Shown piece after piece: positions 15,349 to 24,917 of a DNA stretch of 64,000 bases (its first letter is position 1; every line of letters begins with the position of its first letter). Where the stretch lies: contig NZ_JAUPEV010000007.1 of NCBI RefSeq assembly GCF_030686155.1, positions 1 to 64,000 of the forward strand. The letters are read 5' to 3'. Source of the stretch: Helicobacter_J cappadocius (GTDB lineage Bacteria > Campylobacterota > Campylobacteria > Campylobacterales > Helicobacteraceae). A program made the translations under genes and the position numbers. The notes under the pieces were generated by a model. The model did not search any database, was not told where the DNA came from, and saw nothing but the letters and a program-made list of their open reading frames with translations.

Positions 15349-17811
15349 TCAAAACAAAAACTTCACTGACGCACTCCCTATGCTCATAAAAGTTTTGTTT
15401 GTAGAAGCACTGAGTGAGAGATTGAGGTTGATAAAAAGACTCTCATTGATAGGTATTTGTGCCCCTGTTAGAATATTGCCAAAGTGTTCTGCTGGTAGTG
15501 CAGATATATTTAGAGTGTTGCCTAGAAAAATAACTTCTGTATTCTTTTGGTTGTTATAAAAAGTGTATTGCATAGATGGGCGAATGAAAAAATATCCAGC
15601 ATTTTGAAAATACTTGATGTATTCAACGCCTATTATGCCTCTTATCCACATTTCAGTACCAAAGAGGTATTGACTTGCTAGGGCATTTCCTTTTTCATTG
15701 ACATGAGTATTGTGATTAATATTTGTAGCTAGTCCTATGTAGGGTTTGATAATATTGCTACTAAAATTAAATGGTATGCCTATTTGAAACAATCCATTAA
15801 AGGAATTTGTGTTATACCCGGCATTGTTTGAATAAATTTTGGACAATATGGAGATATCTTTGATGGACTTGGAGTTGGAGTAGTCATAGCCCAAGATAAT
15901 ATCTGTTTGAAAAATAGAAAAATTTGCTTGTCCATAGATTCCTATTTGGAGATTATCAGATTGGATTTTCACAACATCTAAGTCTAAGTCATTTTTGTTG
16001 TAGCCTACATAGCTACCTAAAAATAAGTTTTCGTTAATCAATTTATCATAACCGATATTTACACCATACCCATATCCATATCCGGATGTAATTTTTTGAT
16101 ACCCACCTAAAATGCTTATGTATATTGAATTTGTCAAGTCATTTTCTTTTGAGTATATAGAGGGTAATCCTGCATCGGTTCTATAGGTGGCTCTAGTATC
16201 TATAGAGTTGAGTGCGTATTTTGTAAGTGATTTGTTTGAGCTTAAAACAGAATGTGATCTAATCATTCTATTAAACACTTCTGATGATGAGGCTTGAAAT
16301 CTTAGTTGTGAAAGATTGTTTTTATTATGAACAAATGTTTCCATGCCTGATTGTATATTTTTTGCTAGATTTTTTATCTGTATAGCACTTAGATTTTTGA
16401 TGTCAAAATCATCAATGGGTTTTTTCTCATCAAAACCATCTATAATACCTTTTTCATTTTGGCTTATATCTGTGGTCTGAGAAATTATATCGCTCAAATC
16501 TCCCGAATAAGGAATTTCTTTAAAAGTTACTTCGAGTGTTTTTCCTTTATCTTCTACTAGAAGCTTATAAAATAAACTCACACTCCCATCTTCAGAAATA
16601 GCATCTTTTTCTCCCAATATAGAGTGATTGTATGCAAGAGAATCCGTTGCTTTGAGGAAAATATAAGAAGTATCGGTCTTTGCATTTCCTTTATATAGAA
16701 AAATATTGGCATTTGTAATTTCAATGCTTTTTGCATTGATGATTCCATATCCAGAGGTATTTCCACTGAAGTAAATATTTGTATTAGAATTGCTTATAAA
16801 ACTCCCTGCTATATTGATTTGTCCTGTATTATTGAGATAGATGTCGCTGTAGCTTTTGTTTGTAAAGTTCCCGGCGATTTCTATGACCCCATTGTTGATA
16901 GCCTGTATTTTTGATCGGACAATATCTGAAATATTTGATTGCGATAGATGAGAACCTGCTCCTTGGCTTGTGAGGTTTTTTTGTATTTTTATATTTCCAT
17001 CATCAGCGATGATATATCCAGCCCCGCTTCTATAACGTGTAGAACTAGAACCAAAAGCCTCGCCTACATCTCCTCCATTAAGAACATCTCCTCCATTGAT
17101 AATCAAAGTTGCTTTAGAGTTTGACTTGAGGATAGAAATGGTATTTGTAGAGGTTTTACCATCTGCTTTTCCGCTAAAGCTGTATATATCATAAAGATAG
17201 CCAAAGTTTGACAAATAACCTGATTTGAGGTTAATCGTGCTTGTTCCTGAGTTTGTAGTTTCAAACACGCCATAAGCTCCAATTCCTTCTGCTGTGCGTC
17301 CATTGAATAAATAATTCGCATCAATCTCTAAAATTCCTCCATCGTTTAAAAATCCCATATTTCCCGAAGCTTTTATATTTATTGTTGGGAAATTTAAAGT
17401 TGTTCTTCCTCTATTAATAAGAATTCCTCCAGTGCTTGTAAATTCCGCACCAGTTGCTTGAAGAGAGGCATTTTTTGAAATATTTATAGAACTACCCATA
17501 TCAGGAGCAAAATTTGTTGAGGTGTTTAATATGAGGTTTGAATTTTCTAATATATCGATACTGCCTCTATTGTAAAAGGTTTTTACCGCACTATTTACAT
17601 TAACAGTAAGAGTTGAAGAAGCTGATCCGTTGGTTTTGTAGGTGAAGTTTTTGAGGTTATATAGGTTGTTTCCGCGTAAATCTGTTGTGCCATTAGCTTG
17701 GATAGTAAGACTGTCTCCACTGCTTAAAGCAGTAGTCCCCATAGGGAAATTTTCCCATTCTTGTGCAGATAGAAAATAAACAAAGCAAAGAGGTACAATA
17801 GACTTTCTCAT
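15349..17811 (-). CDS. Autotransporter with C-terminal beta-barrel
   Basis: 820 residues. A short signal peptide (MRKSIVPLCFVYFLSAQ) leads to a passenger (about 20-470) rich in Asn, Gly, Ser and Thr with repeating short strands such as NNGVIEIAGNFTNKS, typical of a beta-helix. A linker is followed by an autotransporter barrel (about 550-820) with alternating strands (ISILGGYQ, GVNIGYDKLINENLFLGSY), ending ASVKFLF. It resembles the VacA-like proteins of Helicobacter in architecture, but the passenger is short and I cannot assign a toxin or adhesin role. It sits between the phase-variable PH-domain gene and ruvB. The region after its stop to the G10 tract (15262-15348) holds no gene. Confidence 0.82.
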   Translation of the reverse strand: MRKSIVPLCFVYFLSAQEWENFPMGTTALSSGDSLTIQANGTTDLRGNNLYNLKNFTYKTNGSASSTLTVNVNSAVKTFYNRGSIDILENSNLILNTSTNFAPDMGSSINISKNASLQATGAEFTSTGGILINRGRTTLNFPTINIKASGNMGFLNDGGILEIDANYLFNGRTAEGIGAYGVFETTNSGTSTINLKSGYLSNFGYLYDIYSFSGKADGKTSTNTISILKSNSKATLIINGGDVLNGGDVGEAFGSSSTRYRSGAGYIIADDGNIKIQKNLTSQGAGSHLSQSNISDIVRSKIQAINNGVIEIAGNFTNKSYSDIYLNNTGQINIAGSFISNSNTNIYFSGNTSGYGIINAKSIEITNANIFLYKGNAKTDTSYIFLKATDSLAYNHSILGEKDAISEDGSVSLFYKLLVEDKGKTLEVTFKEIPYSGDLSDIISQTTDISQNEKGIIDGFDEKKPIDDFDIKNLSAIQIKNLAKNIQSGMETFVHNKNNLSQLRFQASSSEVFNRMIRSHSVLSSNKSLTKYALNSIDTRATYRTDAGLPSIYSKENDLTNSIYISILGGYQKITSGYGYGYGVNIGYDKLINENLFLGSYVGYNKNDLDLDVVKIQSDNLQIGIYGQANFSIFQTDIILGYDYSNSKSIKDISILSKIYSNNAGYNTNSFNGLFQIGIPFNFSSNIIKPYIGLATNINHNTHVNEKGNALASQYLFGTEMWIRGIIGVEYIKYFQNAGYFFIRPSMQYTFYNNQKNTEVIFLGNTLNISALPAEHFGNILTGAQIPINESLFINLNLSLSASTNKTFMSIGSASVKFLF

Positions 17812-17876
17812 TTATTGCTTCTAAAAATTTTTGATAATTCATTATATCATTTTTATTGAGCCAATTTTTATAAATC

Positions 17877-18905
17877 TTATAGTAATCCATTTTTATTAAG
17901 TTTCATATTAAGTAGTTCATAGGTTTTATGTGTTGCAATCCTACCTTTAGCAGTTCTTTCAAGATAGCTATTTGCGAGCAGATAAGGCTCGATAACATCT
18001 TCAATTGTGCCTTCATCTTCACTCATCGCAGCTGAGATAGTGTTAAGTCCAATCGGTCTTCCTCTAGATTCAGCGAGGATTTTCAAGTAACGTAAATCTA
18101 GTTCATCAAATCCAAATTCATTCACTCCAAGTTCATTTAAGGCGTATTTTGTTATTTCAAGATCAATTTCTTCTTTTTCGGCTACTTCGGCAAAATCACG
18201 AACTCTTCTTAAGAGTCTGAGGGTAATTCGAGGAGTTCCACGTGAACGAGCAGCAATTTCTTTTGCCCCATCATCACTGAGTGGTTTTCCTAGTTTGACA
18301 CTTGCTTTTTGTGCGATAATTGCGAGTTCTTTTGTCTCATAAAACTGCAATCTAAAATTCATTCCAAATCTGTCTCTGAGTGGGTTGCTGAGCATCCCTG
18401 CTCTTGTGGTTGCTCCAATAAGTGTGAATTTTGCCAAATCAATCTTGACTGTTTGTGCAGCTGGTCCTGATCCAATAATAATATCAAGTCTATAATCTTC
18501 CATTGCAGGGTATAGAATTTCTTCAATAGCAGGGCTCAATCTGTGTATTTCATCAATAAATAGGATATCACCCTCACATAAATTAGTCATAATCGCTGCC
18601 AAATCCCCCGCTTTTTCTATCATGGGAGCTGCAGTTACTTTAATGCTTGTTCCCATTTCATTAGCGATGATATGGCTAAGTGTAGTTTTTCCAAGTCCAG
18701 GAGGACCAAAGAATAAGATATGATCTAAGCATTCCTGTCTTTTTCTGCTAGCTTGAATAAAAACTTTGAGATTTTTTTTTATCTTTTCTTGACCGATATA
18801 TTCTTCCCAAAGTGTTGGACGGAGTGAATTTTCTGCACCTTCTTCAAAATCAAGTTTTTCAATGTCTATGATTCGATTATTTTCTTCTAAAGATATTTTT
18901 TCCAC
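17877..18905 (-). CDS. ruvB: Holliday junction branch-migration ATPase RuvB
   Basis: 342 residues, full length. An AAA+ ATPase with Walker A GPPGLGKTT, Walker B ILFIDEIHRL, sensor and arginine-finger region (GATTRAGMLSNPLRDRFG), and the C-terminal winged-helix DNA-binding domain (GRPIGLNTISAAMSEDEGTI). With RuvA it drives Holliday-junction migration in recombination and repair. Start ATG at 18905, 3 bases after the panB stop, so the two genes form one transcript, panB first, as I recall from H. pylori. Confidence 0.97.
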   Translation of the reverse strand: MEKISLEENNRIIDIEKLDFEEGAENSLRPTLWEEYIGQEKIKKNLKVFIQASRKRQECLDHILFFGPPGLGKTTLSHIIANEMGTSIKVTAAPMIEKAGDLAAIMTNLCEGDILFIDEIHRLSPAIEEILYPAMEDYRLDIIIGSGPAAQTVKIDLAKFTLIGATTRAGMLSNPLRDRFGMNFRLQFYETKELAIIAQKASVKLGKPLSDDGAKEIAARSRGTPRITLRLLRRVRDFAEVAEKEEIDLEITKYALNELGVNEFGFDELDLRYLKILAESRGRPIGLNTISAAMSEDEGTIEDVIEPYLLANSYLERTAKGRIATHKTYELLNMKLNKNGLL

Positions 18906-18908
18906 TTC

Positions 18909-19700
18909 CTATCCTTGATAACTTTCTTGCACAGAGGGAAAATTCCCATTTTTAACATCTTCTACATATTGTTGCAATGCAGTTTGAATAAGTGTGCTGC
19001 CCTCTAGGTATTTTCTGACAAATTTTGGTTTGAATTTTTCAAAAAACCCAAACATGTCGCTCCAAACAAGTATTTGACCATCGCAATTTATCCCGCTTCC
19101 TATTCCAATAGTGGGAATTTTGAGATTTTCAGTGATTTGAGTCGCAACACTGGTGTAAATTCCTTCCAAAACGATCATACATGCCCCCGCTTTTTCTAAT
19201 GCTATAGCACAATCAATCAGCTCTTTTGCTTCTTGTGAGGTTTTGCCCTTGATTTTATATCCTCCTTGAGATCTGGCAAATTGTGGCATTAAACCAATAT
19301 GCCCAATAACCGCAATTCCCTCACTTACCATATCAGAAATAATACCTGCTTTATGAATATCTCCTTCAATTTTTATAGCATCAGCTGAAGTTTTTTTGTA
19401 GATAGAGACAGCATTTTTAATAGCCATTTTTGAATTTTGATAGCTTCCAAATGGCATATCTGCGATGATAAAAGATTCTTTTGCACCCCTACAAACTGCT
19501 TTTGTGTGATAGATAATTTCATCTATACCCATACTTAGAGTATCTTCTTTTCCTCCAAAACTCATATTCAGGCTATCTCCTACTAAAATTATATCAACTT
19601 TAGAGTCAAACAAGCTTGAAAACAAAGCATCATAGGCAGTAATAGCAGTGATTTTTTCTATTTTCTTTTTTGCTTGTAGGTATTGAATGGTTTTTTTCAT
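18909..19700 (-). CDS. panB: Ketopantoate hydroxymethyltransferase PanB
   Basis: 263 residues. Makes ketopantoate from 2-oxoisovalerate with methylene-tetrahydrofolate, the first committed step to pantothenate and CoA. Family signatures: ITAYDALFSSLFD, ILVGDSLNM (Mg-binding Asp), ADMPFGSY, KIEGD, GHIGLMPQ and IPTIGIGSG. The ATG at 19700 with AAGGA 8 bases upstream is preferred to the adjacent TTG at 19703. Divergent from the OMP gene at 19847. Confidence 0.95.
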   Translation of the reverse strand: MKKTIQYLQAKKKIEKITAITAYDALFSSLFDSKVDIILVGDSLNMSFGGKEDTLSMGIDEIIYHTKAVCRGAKESFIIADMPFGSYQNSKMAIKNAVSIYKKTSADAIKIEGDIHKAGIISDMVSEGIAVIGHIGLMPQFARSQGGYKIKGKTSQEAKELIDCAIALEKAGACMIVLEGIYTSVATQITENLKIPTIGIGSGINCDGQILVWSDMFGFFEKFKPKFVRKYLEGSTLIQTALQQYVEDVKNGNFPSVQESYQG

Positions 19701-19846
19701 CAATTTATTCCTTTGTTGAAATTTTACAAAATATTATCAACGGAGTTTTTTTAAGAAAATTATTATAGAATTCTTTATATAAAAAAACGAAATTTTATAA
19801 AAAAATAGATAAAATCTTCGCAATCAGAGTTTAAAAGGTTCCTCAG

Positions 19847-20509
19847 ATGCAACGAATCGGTATTTTACTATGTTTGTTTTTATTGGGGTTTGTTTATGGT
19901 CAAGATGATTTAAACTACAACTCCTTAGATCCGTCATATTATAAATATATGAAGCTTTATAATAAAACTAGTGATAAAGATATCAAAAAACTTATCAAAA
20001 ATCTTGATGAGGCACATAAAAAAACAGGACTTTTTTTGGGCGTGAGTGGCGGATATTTTGCCAATGATGTTACAAGTAATGATGAGGGAAATTATTTGCT
20101 TGCATATGGAGCAAAATTTGGATATCAGACTTTCTTGCCATCATTGTTTGAGGGGATATTTTTGCCAAACTATGTGGGCAGACGCATATATGTGCAGTAT
20201 ATAGGCACAGTTGGAAAAGAAAAACCATTAGGAAAACTCGATTTTTCTAGTATTTTCTTAAACGGGGATATGATGATAGATGTTCCTGTTTTCAATGGCT
20301 TTGCAGCTGGGATGATTCTGGGCATAGGATTAGGGAGTATGACTTATAACTACAACGCAAACTCTGAATTTGGAGTGATGGTAAATGCTGGTTTTGGAAT
20401 CACATTCTTTTCCCATAATCGACTTGAGCTTGAACTCAAACTTGTTACCAACAAAGATATTGATTGGATGGGAGCATTATTTATGGCGGGGTATCAGTAT
20501 GTTTTCTAA
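19847..20509 (+). CDS. Small outer-membrane beta-barrel protein 1
   Basis: 220 residues: signal peptide (1-18, ending VYG), a short polar helical stretch, then an eight-strand-like barrel starting GLFLGVSGGYF and ending GYQYVF. First of three related genes in tandem that match in position the small OMP-like genes next to panB in H. pylori. The three share the start motif of the barrel (GLF-x-G) and an aromatic C terminus but have diverged strongly. Function unknown. Its last 11 bases overlap the next gene. Confidence 0.75.
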   Translation: MQRIGILLCLFLLGFVYGQDDLNYNSLDPSYYKYMKLYNKTSDKDIKKLIKNLDEAHKKTGLFLGVSGGYFANDVTSNDEGNYLLAYGAKFGYQTFLPSLFEGIFLPNYVGRRIYVQYIGTVGKEKPLGKLDFSSIFLNGDMMIDVPVFNGFAAGMILGIGLGSMTYNYNANSEFGVMVNAGFGITFFSHNRLELELKLVTNKDIDWMGALFMAGYQYVF

Positions 20510-21149
20510 AAAAATAATAGCAATTTGTTTGTTTGGTTTGATAGTAGGAAACTTTTTGAAGGCAGATGATGATGGGCTTGAAGATCAAAAAAGGCAAATA
20601 TATATGCTCAAGGGACAGCTTTATGAGCAGCAACACAGGGCAGAACTAGCAGAAATTGCCAAACAAAAAAATGGCTTATTTTTGGGCGGTATTTTAGGTA
20701 GTATGACAGTTGATAGCCTTAGCTATGCAGATGTACATCCATTTGTTGCTGGAGTTAAGGTTGGGTATCAAAAGTATTTGAATTATATCGCTGGACTTAG
20801 ATTTTATGGAGAATATATAGGCGGAAGCGATTTTGAAGAGATGATTTATCAGTTAGGAAGTGTGAATCTAGATCTTATTGCAGATATTCCCCTAGATAGT
20901 GATCAACGCTATTCTATAGGTTTTTTTGCTGGAGTAGGAATGGGATGGACATATTATTCTGATAGTGTTACTAAACCCGCTTTAGAACATTTTGGTCCTG
21001 TTGTGAATGTGGGTATAGCTGTTACCCTTGATCTTAGAAGTCGTATTGAGCTAGAGATGAAGATACCTCCACTCAAAATAAACGATTCGCAAAAATTCAA
21101 ATTCTCAAGTACGAATTTGTATTTTGTGAGTTACAATTTTTTATTTTAA
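20499..21149 (+). CDS. Small outer-membrane beta-barrel protein 2
   Basis: 216 residues from the ATG at 20499, which gives a proper signal peptide (MFSKKIIAICLFGLIVGNFLKA); longer upstream frames are only overlap with the previous gene. A short helical, Gln/Lys-rich linker (about 25-50) is followed by a barrel beginning GLFLGGILGSM and ending SYNFLF. Translation is coupled to the preceding gene by an 11-base overlap. Function unknown. Confidence 0.75.
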   Translation: MFSKKIIAICLFGLIVGNFLKADDDGLEDQKRQIYMLKGQLYEQQHRAELAEIAKQKNGLFLGGILGSMTVDSLSYADVHPFVAGVKVGYQKYLNYIAGLRFYGEYIGGSDFEEMIYQLGSVNLDLIADIPLDSDQRYSIGFFAGVGMGWTYYSDSVTKPALEHFGPVVNVGIAVTLDLRSRIELEMKIPPLKINDSQKFKFSSTNLYFVSYNFLF

Positions 21150-21158
21150 GGTGCTGAT

Positions 21159-22151
21159 GTGAAAAAAATTATTTTTATTTTTGCGATGGCTGGATTAGGT
21201 TTAGCTTTTGCTAAAGCTGTGGAGGCTCAAAAAAGTAGTGATATTTTTAAAGACAAAATAATGCTATCAGCTTCAGATAGCGAGATACAATCTCTAAAAG
21301 ATCAGATTATTAAAAATGGTGGTACGCCTATGGATTTTTCTCCTAACACCACATATACAAATACACATCATCCTTATGCTTCTGCTGAAAAAAAGAAAAA
21401 AATCCTAAGAGGATATACTGTTGCAGATGAAAAAAGTGGTTTATTTACAGGAATAAATCTAGGCTATGGTTCATTATATAATGATTATATTGATGGTTCT
21501 TATAATCAAAACAATACAACTATAGACACTTTAAAAAAACAAACCACAGGGGTTTTGAAATCCCCTCTTTTAACTCAAGCTAATCTCTATATGTTTGGAG
21601 GAAAATTTGGGTATCAGAAATTTTTCAACCCCTATTTCGGAGCTAGAATCTATGGAGAGGGTATGCTTTCTGGCGGACCCATGGCAGGAGATATTACCGA
21701 TACAGAAAATGGCAATAAAATTGGAACGCTGATTTATATGTTAGGTTCTATGGATTTTGATCTGATGGTAGATATTCCCATAACACATTCTTATAAGCAT
21801 TATGTTGGAGGCTACATTGGTTTGGGTGTTGGGGCGATGATCTTACTTGATAATGCTAATAAAGATCAGCTTAAATCTCTTTTGAAAGACACTAGCTATA
21901 GTAGCAATAATCTTTTATGGAATACTTTGCTTCAGGTTGATTATACATTCAATATGGGGCTTTCTTTTACTGTTAATACAAAAAATCGCATTGAAGTAGG
22001 TGCTAAGATTCCTTGGACATATTTGAGACTTGGGCTTGAAAGTCCCGCTACATACACAAATACTAGCGGGGATAGCAAAACATTAGTTTCCAAAGACATA
22101 GAATTCAAACGTTCTACGATTTGGACACTCAGTTATACTTATTTGTTCTAA
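21159..22151 (+). CDS. Small outer-membrane beta-barrel protein 3
   Basis: 330 residues, longest of the trio. GTG start with AAGG at 21148-21151; the nearby ATG at 21157 is out of frame. Signal peptide (residues 1-22, ending VEA), a Ser/Lys-rich linker (about 25-85), then a barrel starting GLFTGINLGYGSLY and ending LSYTYLF. Nine bases after the previous stop, so one operon of three. Function unknown. Confidence 0.75.
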   Translation: MKKIIFIFAMAGLGLAFAKAVEAQKSSDIFKDKIMLSASDSEIQSLKDQIIKNGGTPMDFSPNTTYTNTHHPYASAEKKKKILRGYTVADEKSGLFTGINLGYGSLYNDYIDGSYNQNNTTIDTLKKQTTGVLKSPLLTQANLYMFGGKFGYQKFFNPYFGARIYGEGMLSGGPMAGDITDTENGNKIGTLIYMLGSMDFDLMVDIPITHSYKHYVGGYIGLGVGAMILLDNANKDQLKSLLKDTSYSSNNLLWNTLLQVDYTFNMGLSFTVNTKNRIEVGAKIPWTYLRLGLESPATYTNTSGDSKTLVSKDIEFKRSTIWTLSYTYLF

Positions 22152-22167
22152 AAGCAAAAAAATATAG

Positions 22168-22173
22168 TAGAAT
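22168..22173 (+). promoter_or_regulatory. Candidate -10 box for leuC
   Basis: TAGAAT 33 bases upstream of the leuC ATG, in the 55-base gap after the OMP trio. Confidence 0.35.
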
Positions 22174-22206
22174 CTAGCCCGATATTATACATGAAAGGAT
22201 GAAGCG

Positions 22207-23484
22207 ATGGGACAAACAATCACTGAAAAAATATTCTCAGATCATTGTGGTCAGTCTGTGTATGCTGATGATATTGTTCAAACCGATATTGATATGATTA
22301 TTGGAAATGATATTACCACACCTTTGTCTATAAAGGCATTTAGAAGTGCGGGTGCAAAAGCTCTAGCAAGACCAGATAATTTTTGTATTGTGATGGATCA
22401 TTTTATCCCCGCTAAAGACATTGCTTCAGCAAATCAAGCTAGAATCAGTCGTGATTTTGTCAAAGAATTTGGATTGAAAAATTATTTTGACGAAAGAGAT
22501 ATGGGGATTGAACACGCCCTTTTGCCTGAAAAAGGATTGGTTGTTAGTGGAGATGTGATTATTGGTGCAGATTCTCATACTTGTACTCATGGTGCATTGG
22601 GAGCTTTTTCTACGGGCATGGGAAGTACGGATTTGGCATATGCGATGATTACTGGCAAAAACTGGTTCAAAGTTCCAAAATCCATAAAGGTCAAATTTAT
22701 TGGCAAACCAACACAACACCTATATGGAAAAGATTTGATATTAGAAGTTATTAGGCAAATTGGAGTTGATGGTGCTTTGTATCAAGCACTTGAATTTTGC
22801 GGGGAAGGAATATCTCATCTAAGTATGGACGATCGTTTTTCATTGTGTAATATGGCGGTTGAAGCAGGGGCAAAAAATGGCATTATTGCCGCTGATGAAA
22901 TCACCAAAGAATTTTTAAAATGCACACATCAGGCTAATGGAAAGCTTCGATCTGAACCCAAATATCATTATTCTGATGAAGATGCACAATATTCTAAAAT
23001 TTTAGAAATCGACATAGGCAAACTTGAACCCATCGTTGCTTATCCATTTCTTCCTAGTAATGGTAAAAAAATCAGTGAAGCTATCAAAGATGAACTTAAG
23101 ATCGATCAAGCCTTTATAGGTTCTTGCACTAATGGACGCTTGAGCGATTTAAAAATTGCAAGTGAAATCCTCAAAGGACATAAAGTGCATTCAGATGTTC
23201 GTTTGATTATAACACCTGGAACTCAAAAAATCTATAAACAAGCACAAGAACTAGGATATATAGATACTTTGATTGAAGCAGGAGCACTCGTTAGCAATCC
23301 TACTTGCGGTGCTTGTTTGGGTGGCTATATGGGAATCTTAGGCGATAATGAGAGATGTATTTCTACGACAAATAGAAACTTTGTTGGCAGAATGGGTGCT
23401 AGAAGCTCAGAAGTATATTTGGCAAACTCTGCTGTTGTTGCTATAAGTGCGATTAGAGGAAAAATATCAGATCCTAGAAAATAA
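22207..23484 (+). CDS. leuC: 3-isopropylmalate dehydratase large subunit LeuC
   Basis: 425 residues, the shorter LeuC/HacA type. Isomerises 2-isopropylmalate to 3-isopropylmalate in leucine synthesis, with a [4Fe-4S] cluster held by Cys residues in GSCTNGRLSD and NPTCGACLGG. Other family marks: MDHFIPAKD, GADSHTCTHGALGAFSTGMGSTD. A homoaconitase-type role is the main alternative because the families overlap. The small subunit (leuD) and leuA/leuB are not in the window, so the complex depends on genes elsewhere. As I recall this gene is absent from the equivalent place in H. pylori, so it was gained here or lost there. Confidence 0.88.
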   Translation: MGQTITEKIFSDHCGQSVYADDIVQTDIDMIIGNDITTPLSIKAFRSAGAKALARPDNFCIVMDHFIPAKDIASANQARISRDFVKEFGLKNYFDERDMGIEHALLPEKGLVVSGDVIIGADSHTCTHGALGAFSTGMGSTDLAYAMITGKNWFKVPKSIKVKFIGKPTQHLYGKDLILEVIRQIGVDGALYQALEFCGEGISHLSMDDRFSLCNMAVEAGAKNGIIAADEITKEFLKCTHQANGKLRSEPKYHYSDEDAQYSKILEIDIGKLEPIVAYPFLPSNGKKISEAIKDELKIDQAFIGSCTNGRLSDLKIASEILKGHKVHSDVRLIITPGTQKIYKQAQELGYIDTLIEAGALVSNPTCGACLGGYMGILGDNERCISTTNRNFVGRMGARSSEVYLANSAVVAISAIRGKISDPRK

Positions 23485-23492
23485 GGTATAAA

Positions 23493-24917
23493 ATGAAATT
23501 CAAGTCTTTTTTAAAATTGGTGATTTTGGCTGTCGTTATTGTAGGCGGGTATATGATTTATACATCAGATTTTTTTGAGAGTAAGCCACCTGCACTTGAT
23601 GTTTATATGGTTCTTGACAAAAAATTTGTAAAAATAGACGAAAAAGCATATTGGAATCCTGAAAAAAAAATAGAGATTGCTGCAAAAGATGAGAGCGGTA
23701 TCAAAGGTTACAAAGTTACTGCAAAAACTTCAGATGGGGTCTTGGTCGTTGATAAAGAAGTAGTGGTTTTAAAAAAGCCAAAAGAGAAAATTTTTGTCCT
23801 TCCAACTCCAGAAGTTAAACTTCCTGATGGTGCTAAAGTGCATTATGAAATTACGGTTACTGATTGGAGTAATTCACATTTTTTTAGCGGGAATAAAGCT
23901 ATCAAAAAACTCGATCTCACTATTGATACTCAAGCCCCTCTTGTGAATGTCATTGCAAATTCTTATAAGATAAGTTATGGAGGGAGTGCATTACTTATTT
24001 TTAAAGTGATTGATAATAGTATTGAATCTATTAGTGTAAGCAATGGAACTAATGACTTCAAAGTTTTTCCTTTTATGAAACCAGGTTATTATGCAGTTAT
24101 TTTGGCTTGGCCTGTGCAAAATACTTTTTTTAATGGAACTATCACTGTTTTAGATAAAGCTTATAACAAAAAAAGAGTCGCAATTCCTCTGATCAAGGAT
24201 TTGAGCCCTAAGTACAGATATTCAAATATCAAAGTCAAAGATAATTTCCTCAATGGAAAGTTAAATGAACTCATAGATACCGTCGGAGAGAGATCTCCTG
24301 ATAGCTTTGATAACAACAAAAATAAATTTAACTACATTAATGAAACTATCCGTAATAGAGATGAAGCATTAATATCAAAAGTTTCAAGCGATGTTGATTA
24401 CACCTCCATGACTGAACCTATCGAGCTTAATGCCTTTCTTCCACTTAAAGGAAGTGTTGTTGTGGGGAGTTTTGGAGATCATCGTAGCTATTATTTGGGC
24501 AAAAAACTCATCAGTAAGTCTTTGCATTTAGGGCTTGATATTGCCAGTGTCAAAAATGCCCCTATTGTTTCTACAAACTCAGGCAAGGTGTTATTAACAG
24601 AACTTTTGGGTGTTTATGGAAATACGACCATTATTTATCACGGGTTTGGACTTTCTTCTTTATATTCTCATATGTCAAAATTTTCGCTCAAGCCCGGTGA
24701 AAATATCACTGCTGGTACGATTATAGGCTTTACAGGTCAGACAGGTTGGGCATTTGGAGATCATTTGCATTTAGGGTTATTGGTTCAGGGAAATCCTGTC
24801 AGAGATGTTGAATGGATGGATGCAAAATGGATAAAAGCAAATATTACAGATGTATTTATGAAAGCTAAAAATATAATCGAGGATGCAGGTGATCAAAACA
24901 AGACAGAAAAATATTAA
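23493..24917 (+). CDS. M23-family (LytM) peptidoglycan peptidase, membrane-anchored
   Basis: 474 residues. One N-terminal membrane segment (about 6-25) anchors a periplasmic protein; residues 30-300 are Ig-like strand-rich linker, and the M23 zinc endopeptidase domain occupies about 325-450, with Zn ligands in SLHLGLDIA (HxxxD) and the HxH motif in GDHLHLGLL. It probably cuts peptide cross-links of the cell wall. It lies directly before minC and lpxC, so it may act in division or cell shape; this is inferred from position. The last bases overlap minC. Confidence 0.88.
   Translation: MKFKSFLKLVILAVVIVGGYMIYTSDFFESKPPALDVYMVLDKKFVKIDEKAYWNPEKKIEIAAKDESGIKGYKVTAKTSDGVLVVDKEVVVLKKPKEKIFVLPTPEVKLPDGAKVHYEITVTDWSNSHFFSGNKAIKKLDLTIDTQAPLVNVIANSYKISYGGSALLIFKVIDNSIESISVSNGTNDFKVFPFMKPGYYAVILAWPVQNTFFNGTITVLDKAYNKKRVAIPLIKDLSPKYRYSNIKVKDNFLNGKLNELIDTVGERSPDSFDNNKNKFNYINETIRNRDEALISKVSSDVDYTSMTEPIELNAFLPLKGSVVVGSFGDHRSYYLGKKLISKSLHLGLDIASVKNAPIVSTNSGKVLLTELLGVYGNTTIIYHGFGLSSLYSHMSKFSLKPGENITAGTIIGFTGQTGWAFGDHLHLGLLVQGNPVRDVEWMDAKWIKANITDVFMKAKNIIEDAGDQNKTEKY

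Noticed and set aside
17693..17890. A 65-codon minus-strand frame between ruvB and the autotransporter
   Set aside because: It overlaps both genes, has no ribosome site and no known features.
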